NCBI GenBank assembly: GCA_021817185.1
Contig: JAKAVU010000004.1
Span: 1 to 30,335 of the forward strand
Length of the DNA stretch: 30,335 nt
Direction: 5' to 3'
Source: a bacterium
GTDB lineage: Bacteria > Chloroflexota > Dormibacteria > UBA8260 > Bog-877
In this document: piece after piece, positions 8,890-16,637 of the stretch
Layout of the letters: each line of letters starts with the position of its first letter
Position numbering within the stretch: the first letter of the stretch is position 1
Notes under the pieces: generated by a model
Told to the model about the DNA's origin: nothing
The model's database searches: none
The model's input: only the letters and a program-made list of their open reading frames with translations
Made by a program: the position numbers and the translations under genes

Positions 8890-10157
8890 GCCCGCTCCCC
8901 CGCGGCGGCCCACCCCGAACTGCGGCCGAACCGCTCTGCCCGGCGCCGCCAGTGCTCCTCCGTGTACATCGCACGGACCCGGCGCCGGCCTTCGGCGCCC
9001 AACCGCGCCCGCAGGTCTGAGTCCTGAGCCAGCTCCGCCACCGCCGCTGCCAGCGCCTCCGGCTCTGGGGGGGTCAGCACACCGCTGACATGGTCAGCGA
9101 CTAGGTCGTTCAGCCCGCCGACATTGGTCGCAACCACCGGGCAGCCCGCTCCCATCGCCTCGATGCCCGCCAAGGAGGTGGCCTCGTAGGCGAAGGTGGG
9201 GATGAGGACAATGTCTGATGCCGCATATGCGGCGCTCATCAGCGCATGGGGAACACCGCCGAGTAGGTGCATCCGCTCGCGTGCCTCCGCAGACACGGAA
9301 GACAGCTGCTGGTCAAGAAGTCGGCGGTACCGTTGGCCTCCACCGGACACGTTCACCGACACTCCGGTGAGGAAGAAATGACAGGCGCCGCCAGCTGGTG
9401 AGTATGACACCGTGCGCTCCACGATCTCCGGGAGCCAGGCTCCGCCCCGAACGAAAGAGAGGTTCCGGGGCACCAGGACGACGGTTGCGTTCCGGCGGCG
9501 CGCCGCGAGCAGGGGCTGGAGGGCGGGGTGGGTTTCCAGGTCGGTGGATCCGGCTTCGGGGCCCTCGGGAAGGTCGGTGAAGTTCGGGACCACCTCAACC
9601 CTGAGCCGCAAATCCGGGCGGTTGCCCTGTACGAGCCGCAGCAGCGAGGAGTCCGTCCCCATGACCCGCTCACAGCGGCCGACGGCCCGGAGGCAGCGAT
9701 GGCGCTCACGCCAGCGCCACGCCGGCAGTAGGACTGCAGCCAGCAGTCCGCCCGGGTACCAGTTCCGGTAGCGGTCGACGTAGGGGATGTCCCAGTAGAC
9801 GCCGTGACTGGTAGCCGTGACGGTTAGCCCCCTGGTTCTCCACGGTACACGGTTCAAGTACTGGAAGTGCAGGTGGGTGCAGCCATCGTGCGCGGCTCGT
9901 CTCGCCATCTGCCACGCGGGCAGCACCTGCGAGGCGGGCCGGGCCACCACCCGAATCCCTCGATAGGTACTCTCCCATTCGTCCGGACCGCGCTGGTAGA
10001 TCGTGACCTCGGCACCCAGGCCCTTTGCCACTGTGGCCAGGTACAGGAGATGCCGCTCAGCTCCTCCCTCGAAGAGCTCTCGGCTGGCGTCGAGGAAAGA
10101 GTCGGTCACGAATCCCACGTGCGGACGGCCTAGTGTCCGCCGCAGAGTTGGCGCCAC
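8886..10157 (-). CDS. GT4 family glycosyltransferase
   Basis: A 423-residue GT-B enzyme. The N-terminal domain shows VGFVTDSFLDASRELFEGG followed by AERHLLYLATVAKGLGAEV, the usual GT4 opening with a Gly-Gly-Ala-Glu acceptor loop. The C-terminal domain carries HLLGGVPHALMSAAYAASD, then YEATSLAGIEAMGAGCPVV, an E-x7-E motif with a conserved Gly, and TNVGGLNDLV. The GTG start at 10157 lies two bases after the stop of the GT2-FkbM fusion, and the stop overlaps the next GT4 as GTGA. It most likely acts sequentially with its neighbours on one repeat unit. Acceptor and donor are not predictable here. Confidence 0.87.
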   Translation of the reverse strand: MAPTLRRTLGRPHVGFVTDSFLDASRELFEGGAERHLLYLATVAKGLGAEVTIYQRGPDEWESTYRGIRVVARPASQVLPAWQMARRAAHDGCTHLHFQYLNRVPWRTRGLTVTATSHGVYWDIPYVDRYRNWYPGGLLAAVLLPAWRWRERHRCLRAVGRCERVMGTDSSLLRLVQGNRPDLRLRVEVVPNFTDLPEGPEAGSTDLETHPALQPLLAARRRNATVVLVPRNLSFVRGGAWLPEIVERTVSYSPAGGACHFFLTGVSVNVSGGGQRYRRLLDQQLSSVSAEARERMHLLGGVPHALMSAAYAASDIVLIPTFAYEATSLAGIEAMGAGCPVVATNVGGLNDLVADHVSGVLTPPEPEALAAAVAELAQDSDLRARLGAEGRRRVRAMYTEEHWRRRAERFGRSSGWAAAGERA

Positions 10158-10159
10158 AG

Positions 10160-11884
10160 TCAGCTGGCCTGGCGACTCAGGTAGACGACGCCAGACTCAC
10201 CGCGCTGATAATCCTGCCGCCACCGCTCGGTCAGGCCGGCATGCGCCAGACTGGCGAATAGCTGGCGGATTTCATTGAGGGGGGCCGGGTGGTACTCCAG
10301 CAGAAGCCGCTCGATTCGTCCCAGCTCGGCGGGGGAGGCCGAAGCGACGATTTCGTACTCCGAGCCCTCACAGTCCATTTTGACCAGATCGATCGGCCCG
10401 TGGGAAGAGGCCAGCAAGTCCTCGAACGCGATCACGTCAACCCACTCGCCGGTGGCGTCCGGGTCAGAGGCGGCCTGCAGGACGCCGAATGGAGTCAGAA
10501 GCCGGCGCCCTCTCCCACCGGCGACTGCGGTCTGAACCGCGGCGATGCGCCCTTGAAGGTCGTTGGCCGCGACGTTCCGGAGCAGATATGCCACCCGCTC
10601 TGCGCTGGGCTCGACGGCGGTCACCCGGGCCCCGGGGACCGCCTTGGCGAGCGCACAACTGAAGGCTCCCACGTGGGCTCCGATGTCGAGGACGCGGGAG
10701 GTTGAACCGGCCAGATCTCCCGCCAGCCGGTGCAGGTGGTAGCAGTCGTCGACGACGACCTCCACGATCGGCCACCAGATGTAATCCCGGGCCGGGGCGA
10801 CTAGACGAAGGCCGTCCCTGGTCTGGAATGTCACGTCCCCTGCCAGCTCCGGGGCGAGCATTCCCACCGCGACCCGCGCAAGGGTCCTACTGCCGTGGCG
10901 GACCGCAAGGAATACCCTCAAGGTGGTTCCAGCGTGATTGAAGATGCGGCGGACCCCATGTAAAGGCCTGTCGAGCCGGCGGACGACTCCGCCAGCCAGC
11001 GGCGCCGATCTAGCTGTCGGACCGGCAGGGCGACGGTTCCGCGCTGCCAGAGGCGAGAAGGCGGCGGTCACTGCCGACCACCCCCAGGCCGCCATGACCG
11101 CCAGCGCCTCCCCAGTCTTGAGGGCGAGGAGGCCAGTCCCCCTGCGGTTGGCGAGCCTCCAGGGCCGCGAAAGCCATGGGCGCCGGCTCGCGTCCAGGAG
11201 CGCCTGCGGGCCGCGCTTGGCCAGATACCGGCGCACCCCGATGGCGTAGTACGCCTTCTTGCGACAGGCCTCCAGGTACCCCAGGTTCCCCTCGTCGTGT
11301 GCGATGGAGGCTTCCGTCCGGGCCACGGGCGCTAGCTGGCGCGCGGCCCGGCCCAAGTCCCAGTCCTCGGGTCCGGTCAGCTGTTCGTCGAAGCCACCGG
11401 CACGCTCAAATACGTCCCGGCGGAAGAACCGCGGGGCCTCGATCGCGTCCAGGCCTTCGTAGAACGATCGCTCGAAGGCTCGAACCTCCACCCAGAACCC
11501 AGTCCCCACCGTGCGCTCGGGGACAATGACCGAGCCCGCCCCTCCGTGCAGAAGAGCCACGGCCTCCTCCACCACCCTCGTCTCCAAGACCATGTCCGCG
11601 TCTATGAATCCCAGGAACTCCGCAGGGTGCGTGCGGGCACCCAGGTTGCGCTGGGCAGAGCGCTCTGGCCCCGCACCCAGCACGGCGTCCGCCCAGCGTT
11701 TCGCTATCTCCTGGGTGCCGTCCATGGAGCCGTTGTCCACGACGACAATCAGGCACGGATGGGTCTGCGCGCGGAGTGACTCCAGGCAGGCCCCCAGGGT
11801 GCGGGCTGCGTTCTTGGTCGGCACGACCACGGTCACGTCCGGTGTCCCGTCATGCTGACCTGCCGGAGACCGGCTGGCTGGCAT
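10160..11884 (-). CDS. Fusion of a GT2 glycosyltransferase and an FkbM methyltransferase
   Basis: A 574-residue two-domain protein. Residues about 15-280 form a GT-A fold of family GT2: VTVVVPTKNAARTLGACLES, VVVDNGSMDGT at 47-57, the metal-binding FIDADM (DxD, 93-98) and GPEDWDL at 171-177, the likely catalytic ED segment. A hydrophobic helix follows near 254-276. Residues about 335-574 form an FkbM-type SAM methyltransferase: VLDIGAHVGAFSCALAK from 398, VEPS at 424-427, KMDCEGSEYE at 502-511 and LLLEYHP near 527. The domain could add a sugar and then methylate it or the acceptor, which suits chain capping. ATG 11884 overlaps the upstream stop as TGATG. Both domains keep their key residues, so the fusion looks functional; that the two activities act on the same glycan is inference. 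Confidence 0.88.
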   Translation of the reverse strand: MPASRSPAGQHDGTPDVTVVVPTKNAARTLGACLESLRAQTHPCLIVVVDNGSMDGTQEIAKRWADAVLGAGPERSAQRNLGARTHPAEFLGFIDADMVLETRVVEEAVALLHGGAGSVIVPERTVGTGFWVEVRAFERSFYEGLDAIEAPRFFRRDVFERAGGFDEQLTGPEDWDLGRAARQLAPVARTEASIAHDEGNLGYLEACRKKAYYAIGVRRYLAKRGPQALLDASRRPWLSRPWRLANRRGTGLLALKTGEALAVMAAWGWSAVTAAFSPLAARNRRPAGPTARSAPLAGGVVRRLDRPLHGVRRIFNHAGTTLRVFLAVRHGSRTLARVAVGMLAPELAGDVTFQTRDGLRLVAPARDYIWWPIVEVVVDDCYHLHRLAGDLAGSTSRVLDIGAHVGAFSCALAKAVPGARVTAVEPSAERVAYLLRNVAANDLQGRIAAVQTAVAGGRGRRLLTPFGVLQAASDPDATGEWVDVIAFEDLLASSHGPIDLVKMDCEGSEYEIVASASPAELGRIERLLLEYHPAPLNEIRQLFASLAHAGLTERWRQDYQRGESGVVYLSRQAS

Positions 11885-12189
11885 CAGGCAGCGGACCTCG
11901 ACGTGCGAAGTGGGCTCGTCAGCCGGCGACTGCTCCGAGCTGCGCCGAGGAACGGGGCCACGCCCTGGCAGACTTTATCCTCACAGGCTCCGAACCCAGT
12001 CGGAGCTCCTTGTCCCCACTGCGCTGGGCACCCGAGCTCTGGGGTCAGGAAGACCTCGTGGTGCAATCCTGAAGCACCAAACAACGGGGTGCGCACCGTT
12101 GCGCACCCGCGGGGATATCGTAGTGGCCCCTTCCGGAAGAAGCCACGCAGCAGCGCTGCGCGCAGCATGTCCAGGTGTCCGCGGGTCAC
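11884..12189 (-). CDS. 101-codon operon frame, possible remnant of a methyltransferase-like gene
   Basis: This short frame is tied to both neighbours. Its GTG (12189) overlaps the TGA of the split methyltransferase as GTGA, and its TGA (11886-11884) overlaps the ATG of the fusion gene as TGATG. The N-terminus (LRAALLRGFFRKGPLRYP, then TVRTPL and HHEVF) faintly resembles the region before the SAM motif in FkbM-like proteins. No SAM-binding motif follows, and the C-terminus is Ser/Arg-rich. I think it is either a gene shortened by internal deletion or a small protein kept mainly for coupling. There is no signal peptide or membrane segment. Confidence 0.45.
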   Translation of the reverse strand: MTRGHLDMLRAALLRGFFRKGPLRYPRGCATVRTPLFGASGLHHEVFLTPELGCPAQWGQGAPTGFGACEDKVCQGVAPFLGAARSSRRLTSPLRTSRSAA

Positions 12190-12827
12190 AGCACTTCACC
12201 TGGCCGGAAGCCGCCCGCCTCCACGTTGAAGCTCATCACGTCGGACTCAACCAAGACCTGCGTGACCCGTCCGCTTCGATGGAGCGGTACCACAATATCG
12301 GTGAGGCTCGGCCATGCGCCCTCTCCCGAGAACGCTCGGATGTCATCGATCAGAACTCGATGGCCGCCACCCGGATGGTCAAGGATGGCTTGCAACTCGG
12401 AGAGAAGGGGCACATCCCCCGGCTCTCCTGGCGCTGGATGAGCGTCGAGCCACAGAACACATGGACCGCTGACCTTGGCAAGAATCTTGGACAGCGCGGC
12501 TGCTGAGTCATCATGGTAGACCGTCACGTGAGGTGCGCTTCTGAAGCGCCTCACCGCGGCTCGGTAGAGTTCTGGGTCGCGCTCGACTGAGTACAGACGA
12601 TCAAATACTTCCAGCAGCCTTGCCAGCATGTCTCCCCGTTAGGTGCCCTTCTCGATGAAGGTCCGGCGCTCAGCAGTCGCCGCTCTAGCCAGGAGCTTGG
12701 CCTTCTGGCGGGCAGGCGTGTGGCCAGACCCACTCGCTCGCCACAGTCGGTAGTCAAACTCGTGGTAGGCCCACCTAGGCCACTGGTGCCTCGCCAACAA
12801 CGGCCCGACACGGCCTCGAAAGCCCAT
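12186..12827 (-). pseudogene. SAM methyltransferase-like gene split by an in-frame TAA
   Basis: One continuous frame of 213 codons from ATG 12827, interrupted once by TAA at 12641-12639. The text across the break is FIEKGT, stop, RGDMLARLLEVFDRLYSVE. It matches the SAM motif I of a methyltransferase group that usually reads ETGTYxGDM, so the stop sits where Tyr is expected (a TAC to TAA change would do it). The downstream part keeps YSVERDPELY, VTVYHDDSAAAL, VLWLDAHP and VLIDDIRAF, typical of the Rossmann core. An ATG four codons after the stop (12629) could restart translation, but that product lacks motif I. ATG 12827 lies three bases after the upstream stop. Read-through, a sequencing error and true loss are all possible. 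Confidence 0.7.
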
Positions 12828-12830
12828 CGC

Positions 12831-13727
12831 TCAGGCTCCCGGGCCAGCGGGTCGGTCCGCCGGACTATCGGCGGCAGCCCCTCCCAACCCTTCAGTGCGT
12901 TGAATGCCGGCCCCGTACCGCGCGAGTGTCACCCGCCATAGCAAGTTGGGTGCTAGAGCCATTCCGATGTTGAACACCGCGTCCACAGCCGCTTGGTGCC
13001 AGGTCTCGACGACAGACTGGATAGGACGCCCCGGCCGCCAAACTCTAGCCTCCCTACATCGTCGAGCCGCGCGCCGCGACCACTTCCCCCTGATCACAGC
13101 CCCGTGAGGATGGTATCTCAAGAGCGGGGTGGTGGCGGAAAAGTACGCTCCCACGTCTTCCGAACTCCGCTCCGATCCCTCCACTTCCATCTGCCATGGC
13201 GACTCGCCGGGCCGGAGAAGTCGAAGCAAGGCCGCGCTGCTCCACACTGACGCCTGGTTGGAGATCCGGTATGGAGTATGGGCACGGATGCTCGCCAGAA
13301 TCGGCCCGGGTCGCCCCGTCCGTCGCCACCAAGGCACTGCGGTGGGTACTAGGCGGAGGTATGCGCCCCCCCGATCGTGCAGCTCGCGGACAGCTCGGGT
13401 CAGGGCCCGGGTCGAGACGGGCGCCTCCAGCAGGAAATCGTCCTGGATCGTAAGCAAATAGGGCACGCCAAGCCTCTCCACCGCGAGGCGGAGAGAGTCG
13501 CTCCAGGACACGTCTCGTCCTATCCGAACGGTGGATACGCCGTTTCGCGACCAGTCGCTGAAATTGGCGAGAAGGAACACCGGGTACGGGCAGTCGGGCC
13601 AATACCGGGTCAGAAACGTGAAGAATGGCTCCCAAAGGTCGGAATACTTGTCGCACGAGACGACTAGCACGGCGACGTCAGGTGCGCCGGGTCGTTCCGG
13701 ACGTCCGGGCGCATCGCCGTCGGTCAC
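12831..13727 (-). CDS. GT-A-like glycosyltransferase of the glycan operon
   Basis: About 298 residues. VAVLVVSCDKYSDLW begins a nucleotide-binding strand, WSDSLRLAVERLGVPYLL follows, and TIQDDFLLEAPV holds the acidic cluster expected of a DxD-type metal site. PYRISNQASVWSSAALLRL and ESPWQMEVEGSE match the acceptor-side region of this little-characterised group, in which an initial 'CDKY' is common. It is probably a sugar transferase of surface glycans. GTG 13727 overlaps the stop of the epimerase gene as GTGA, with GGAAG just upstream; an ATG at 13823 would overlap that gene by 100 bases and is unlikely. Base composition is lower in GC than the genes at 7.6-11.9 kb. The activity is a family-level guess. 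Confidence 0.65.
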   Translation of the reverse strand: MTDGDAPGRPERPGAPDVAVLVVSCDKYSDLWEPFFTFLTRYWPDCPYPVFLLANFSDWSRNGVSTVRIGRDVSWSDSLRLAVERLGVPYLLTIQDDFLLEAPVSTRALTRAVRELHDRGGAYLRLVPTAVPWWRRTGRPGPILASIRAHTPYRISNQASVWSSAALLRLLRPGESPWQMEVEGSERSSEDVGAYFSATTPLLRYHPHGAVIRGKWSRRAARRCREARVWRPGRPIQSVVETWHQAAVDAVFNIGMALAPNLLWRVTLARYGAGIQRTEGLGGAAADSPADRPAGPGA

Positions 13728-14740
13728 TGCGCTTCCGCCATGCACCGCCCTTGGCTCAACTGGTCGTAGATCCACTGGTAAGTACGAGCCAGACCAGCTT
13801 CCAAGCTCACGGAGGGACTCCAACCGACAGCTGCCGTCACGAACGTATTGTCGCTGTTGCGGCCGCGCACCCCCAATGGGGCAGTCGGCACATATGACCT
13901 CCTACAGCGGATCCCTGCAATCTCCTCAACGAGATCCACCAGAGTGTTGATGCTGATAAGGCGGTCGCTGCCGAGGTTGGTGGGTTCGGCGACCTCGCTG
14001 GTGGTTAGAGCCTGTAAGCCGCCAATCGCGTCGTCAATGTAGAGGAAGCTGCGAGTCTGTTCCCCATCCCCCCAGATCTCGATCTCGTGGACTCCGTTCA
14101 GCTTAGCCTGGGCGACCTTGCGGCAAATGGCTGCTGGGGCCTTCTCGCGCCCTCCATCGTAGGAGCCATGGGGACCGTAGACGTTGTGGAACCTAGCTAC
14201 GCGAGTGCTGATGGGGGTCTCTGCCGCGAAATGCGCACACATACGCTCGCTGAAGAGTTTCTCCCATCCGTATCCGTCCTCCGGCATTGCGGGGTACGCG
14301 TCCTGCTCGCGCAGTGGCCGGGCCTCCGTCACGGCCTGGAGATCTGCACGGTACACGCAAGCAGACGAAGCATAGAAATACCGCTCGACACGGCAGGCCG
14401 CAGCGGCCTCCAACAAATGGGTGTTGATGAGGACCGAGAGCATGCAGTTCAACTTGTTCTGCTCGATGTAGCCCATGCCGCCCATGTCAGCCGCTAGGTT
14501 GAACACGACCGCGGCGCCCTCGGTGACGGCGGTACAAGCTTCACGCCTTCGGAGGTCAGCCTCGATCATGGTGGCCCTGGAACCGCGTTGGAACCACTGG
14601 GCAACGGGCTTCTGGTCGACGGCGCGAATGTGCAGGAAGCCTTGTTCCTCGAGCGCTCGAACCAGGTGCCCCCCGATGAAGCCGCCGGCCCCGGCGACGA
14701 GTACGGGAGTGTCAAGCGGGTAGTGGTCGGATAGGACCAT
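13724..14740 (-). CDS. gme: GDP-mannose 3,5-epimerase-like short-chain dehydratase/epimerase
   Basis: A 338-residue extended SDR enzyme. GAGGFIGGHL (17-26) is the NAD-binding motif. FNLAADMGGMGYIEQNK (80-96), SSACVY (125-130) and GYGWEK (156-161, the Tyr-x3-Lys pair) follow, then HNVYGPHGSYDGGREKAP. This pattern is close to GDP-mannose 3,5-epimerase, where Cys in SSAC and Lys in GREKAP act as acid/base; both are present (Cys128, Lys200). The plant enzyme turns GDP-D-mannose into GDP-L-galactose or GDP-L-gulose, so this gene may supply an unusual L-hexose to the glycan. ATG 14740 follows an upstream in-frame TAG directly, with GGAG eight bases before it. A neighbouring SDR specificity, such as another GDP-sugar epimerase, is less likely but possible. 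Confidence 0.85.
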   Translation of the reverse strand: MVLSDHYPLDTPVLVAGAGGFIGGHLVRALEEQGFLHIRAVDQKPVAQWFQRGSRATMIEADLRRREACTAVTEGAAVVFNLAADMGGMGYIEQNKLNCMLSVLINTHLLEAAAACRVERYFYASSACVYRADLQAVTEARPLREQDAYPAMPEDGYGWEKLFSERMCAHFAAETPISTRVARFHNVYGPHGSYDGGREKAPAAICRKVAQAKLNGVHEIEIWGDGEQTRSFLYIDDAIGGLQALTTSEVAEPTNLGSDRLISINTLVDLVEEIAGIRCRRSYVPTAPLGVRGRNSDNTFVTAAVGWSPSVSLEAGLARTYQWIYDQLSQGRCMAEAQ

Positions 14741-15470
14741 CTAGACTTCTCCAAATGCCTGGCGAGCGCAAGGCGCGTGGCGCGGCATCAGGCACTTCCT
14801 GTGGGCGTCAGCGTCTATGTCGGGAATCTCGACGTGTCGCCAGGCTTGGCCAGCCCAAGTTGGAGCGGGCCCGTGCTCTGGCATGGCGACTCGCGTGGGG
14901 TTGGGAGCCGGCGTCGGGCGGGGCGGCTGGGGTGAGTGGTGCCTGAAGGCCGTGCTGTCGGCCTTGAGCATGGCAGGACTTGGCGACCGTGGATAGCCCT
15001 TGGGTGGCGTCGGGGCGTGGCGTCGGTCCAGGGGCCGGGGCGCTGGCGGAGCGACCGCTTGCGTGGCAGGGACGGAGTGGGTTCGGACAGGCGGCTCTTC
15101 AGGAACGATGGGAGGGCCCGCGGAGAGGGACGGATTGGAGCGAGCCGGGGCCTCGCAGTGGGCCCGCATGCCCGGCGCCCATGGGTTTGACGACGGCAGT
15201 GTGGGCACCCCTTGGTGCCACCGAATTGGGGAGTCGCCTTGATGGTGCCCCGAGCCGTGGATGGTCCTGGCACCAAGTGCGTGGATGTAGTGAAAGTCGA
15301 TGTCTGACGCGCCGCCCGTCTGTAGGGGCCTGCTTCGTCGGAGAAGAAGGTTGGTCCGGTAGTGAGGAACCGCAGGTCGTATGAGGCGGCGCGCTTCGGA
15401 GGCGTTGCTTCGATGAACGGTGGCTGCGGACGAGCGGTCCTGACTGGAGATACCCGAGGTGACAAGCATC
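14741..15470 (-). other. 730-base gap with a dubious Pro/His-rich open frame
   Basis: The minus strand stays open from ATG 15469 (two bases after the GT4 stop) to a TAG at 14743-14741 touching the epimerase ATG, about 242 codons. The translation is rich in Pro, His, Arg and Ser, has no recognisable domain, and a Pro-rich second half. A second frame is open over much of the same stretch, as happens by chance in GC-rich DNA. It could be a decayed operon gene or a noncoding spacer. Confidence 0.3.
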
Positions 15471-16637
15471 TCAGGGCTTGCGTGCAAGGCTGGGGCCCCG
15501 ATCGGATAGTGAGGGGGTGTGGGAAGGAGTCGACGGCTGGTAGCGGAGCGCAGGGCTCGCTGGCCCGATGACGGCGCGGAGGAGATCTTGAGCCACGAGG
15601 TCCCAGGGGAATTGCCGTGCCCGCTGCCGGCCGGCTTCGGAGAGCTCGTGCCAACGGTCGGGGTCCTGGAGCAAGCTGGCAGCGGCCGAGCCCAATGCCT
15701 GGGGGTTGGGCGCAACCACCACTCCAGTGACCCCGTCCAGGACCGCATCTCTAAGACCCGCGATGTCGTACGCGACAACCGGCACCCCGTACGAGGCTGC
15801 CTCCATCGCCACTATGCCCCACCCCTCGCGGGTGCCAGGCAGCAAGAGGAGATCGGCTCGAGAGAGCATAGCCGTCTTCACCACTTCCGGGACGAAGCCA
15901 TGGAACGTCACACCAGAGGGGTGCCGGGCTGGAGTGGGTGACTCCAGGTATCCACCACCGACGAGGTCGAGTGTGGCTCCTGGAATGACATCGCGAACTT
16001 GCGCGAACGCCGCTATGGCGTCGTCCGGACGCTTGGTCCGCACCATCCGGCCGATCCACAGCAGTCTTGGAGGACAGTTGGGTCCGGTTCGAGGAGTCGT
16101 CTTCGCCGGGAAGTCGCATCCCGGAGGAATGATGGCGTGAACCCGAACCCCGAAGCGAGCCAAAGCCGCTGCCGTTGACGGGGAGTTGGCCACCACGTGC
16201 GCAGACCGCATCCCCCGGATCCATAAGGGCTCGACTACGTGCCTGCCCATTAGGGCGACCGGCAGCGGAAACTCCAGGTTCCACACCTCCTCGGCGGTCT
16301 GGTGGTATAGGGCCACCGCCTTGTCACCGACGACCCGGTGGGCGGCGAATGGCCGCGTGCTCACCGTCTCCAGAACCCGGTCGTAGAGGTGGCCGTTGGC
16401 ATGGAGATAGTGCCGAGTGGCGCGGAACACGGTCAGTCGTGACCCTTCGCCTATGTAGCGCGGGCCGCCCGGCTGGAAACTCTCTCTGCCCTTCGCCGCT
16501 CCCGGCCCACGAGGCCCGAAGATGGTTACTTCGTGGCCGGCCTTCGTCCAGCGGCTGCACACCTCTAAGAGATATCGCTCAGCGCCTCCGGCGGTGGCAT
16601 CCAGGGGGTGCTTCCAGGTCAGCGCGAGGATCCTCAC
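15471..16637 (-). CDS. GT4 family glycosyltransferase
   Basis: 388 residues of GT-B fold. The start has RILALTWKHPLDATAGGAER, with the Gly-Gly-Ala-Glu acceptor loop of GT4 enzymes. The donor domain has LLWIGRMVRTKRPDDAIAAF, LDLVGGGYLE, VTFHGFVPE and LPGTREGWGIVAMEAASYG, a clean E-x7-E motif. The last 25 or so residues (from about ALRYQPSTPSHT) are low-complexity and may be a read-on tail. GTG 16637 overlaps the flippase stop as GTGA. It is probably one of the enzymes building the repeat unit that the flippase exports. Confidence 0.88.
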   Translation of the reverse strand: MRILALTWKHPLDATAGGAERYLLEVCSRWTKAGHEVTIFGPRGPGAAKGRESFQPGGPRYIGEGSRLTVFRATRHYLHANGHLYDRVLETVSTRPFAAHRVVGDKAVALYHQTAEEVWNLEFPLPVALMGRHVVEPLWIRGMRSAHVVANSPSTAAALARFGVRVHAIIPPGCDFPAKTTPRTGPNCPPRLLWIGRMVRTKRPDDAIAAFAQVRDVIPGATLDLVGGGYLESPTPARHPSGVTFHGFVPEVVKTAMLSRADLLLLPGTREGWGIVAMEAASYGVPVVAYDIAGLRDAVLDGVTGVVVAPNPQALGSAAASLLQDPDRWHELSEAGRQRARQFPWDLVAQDLLRAVIGPASPALRYQPSTPSHTPSLSDRGPSLARKP

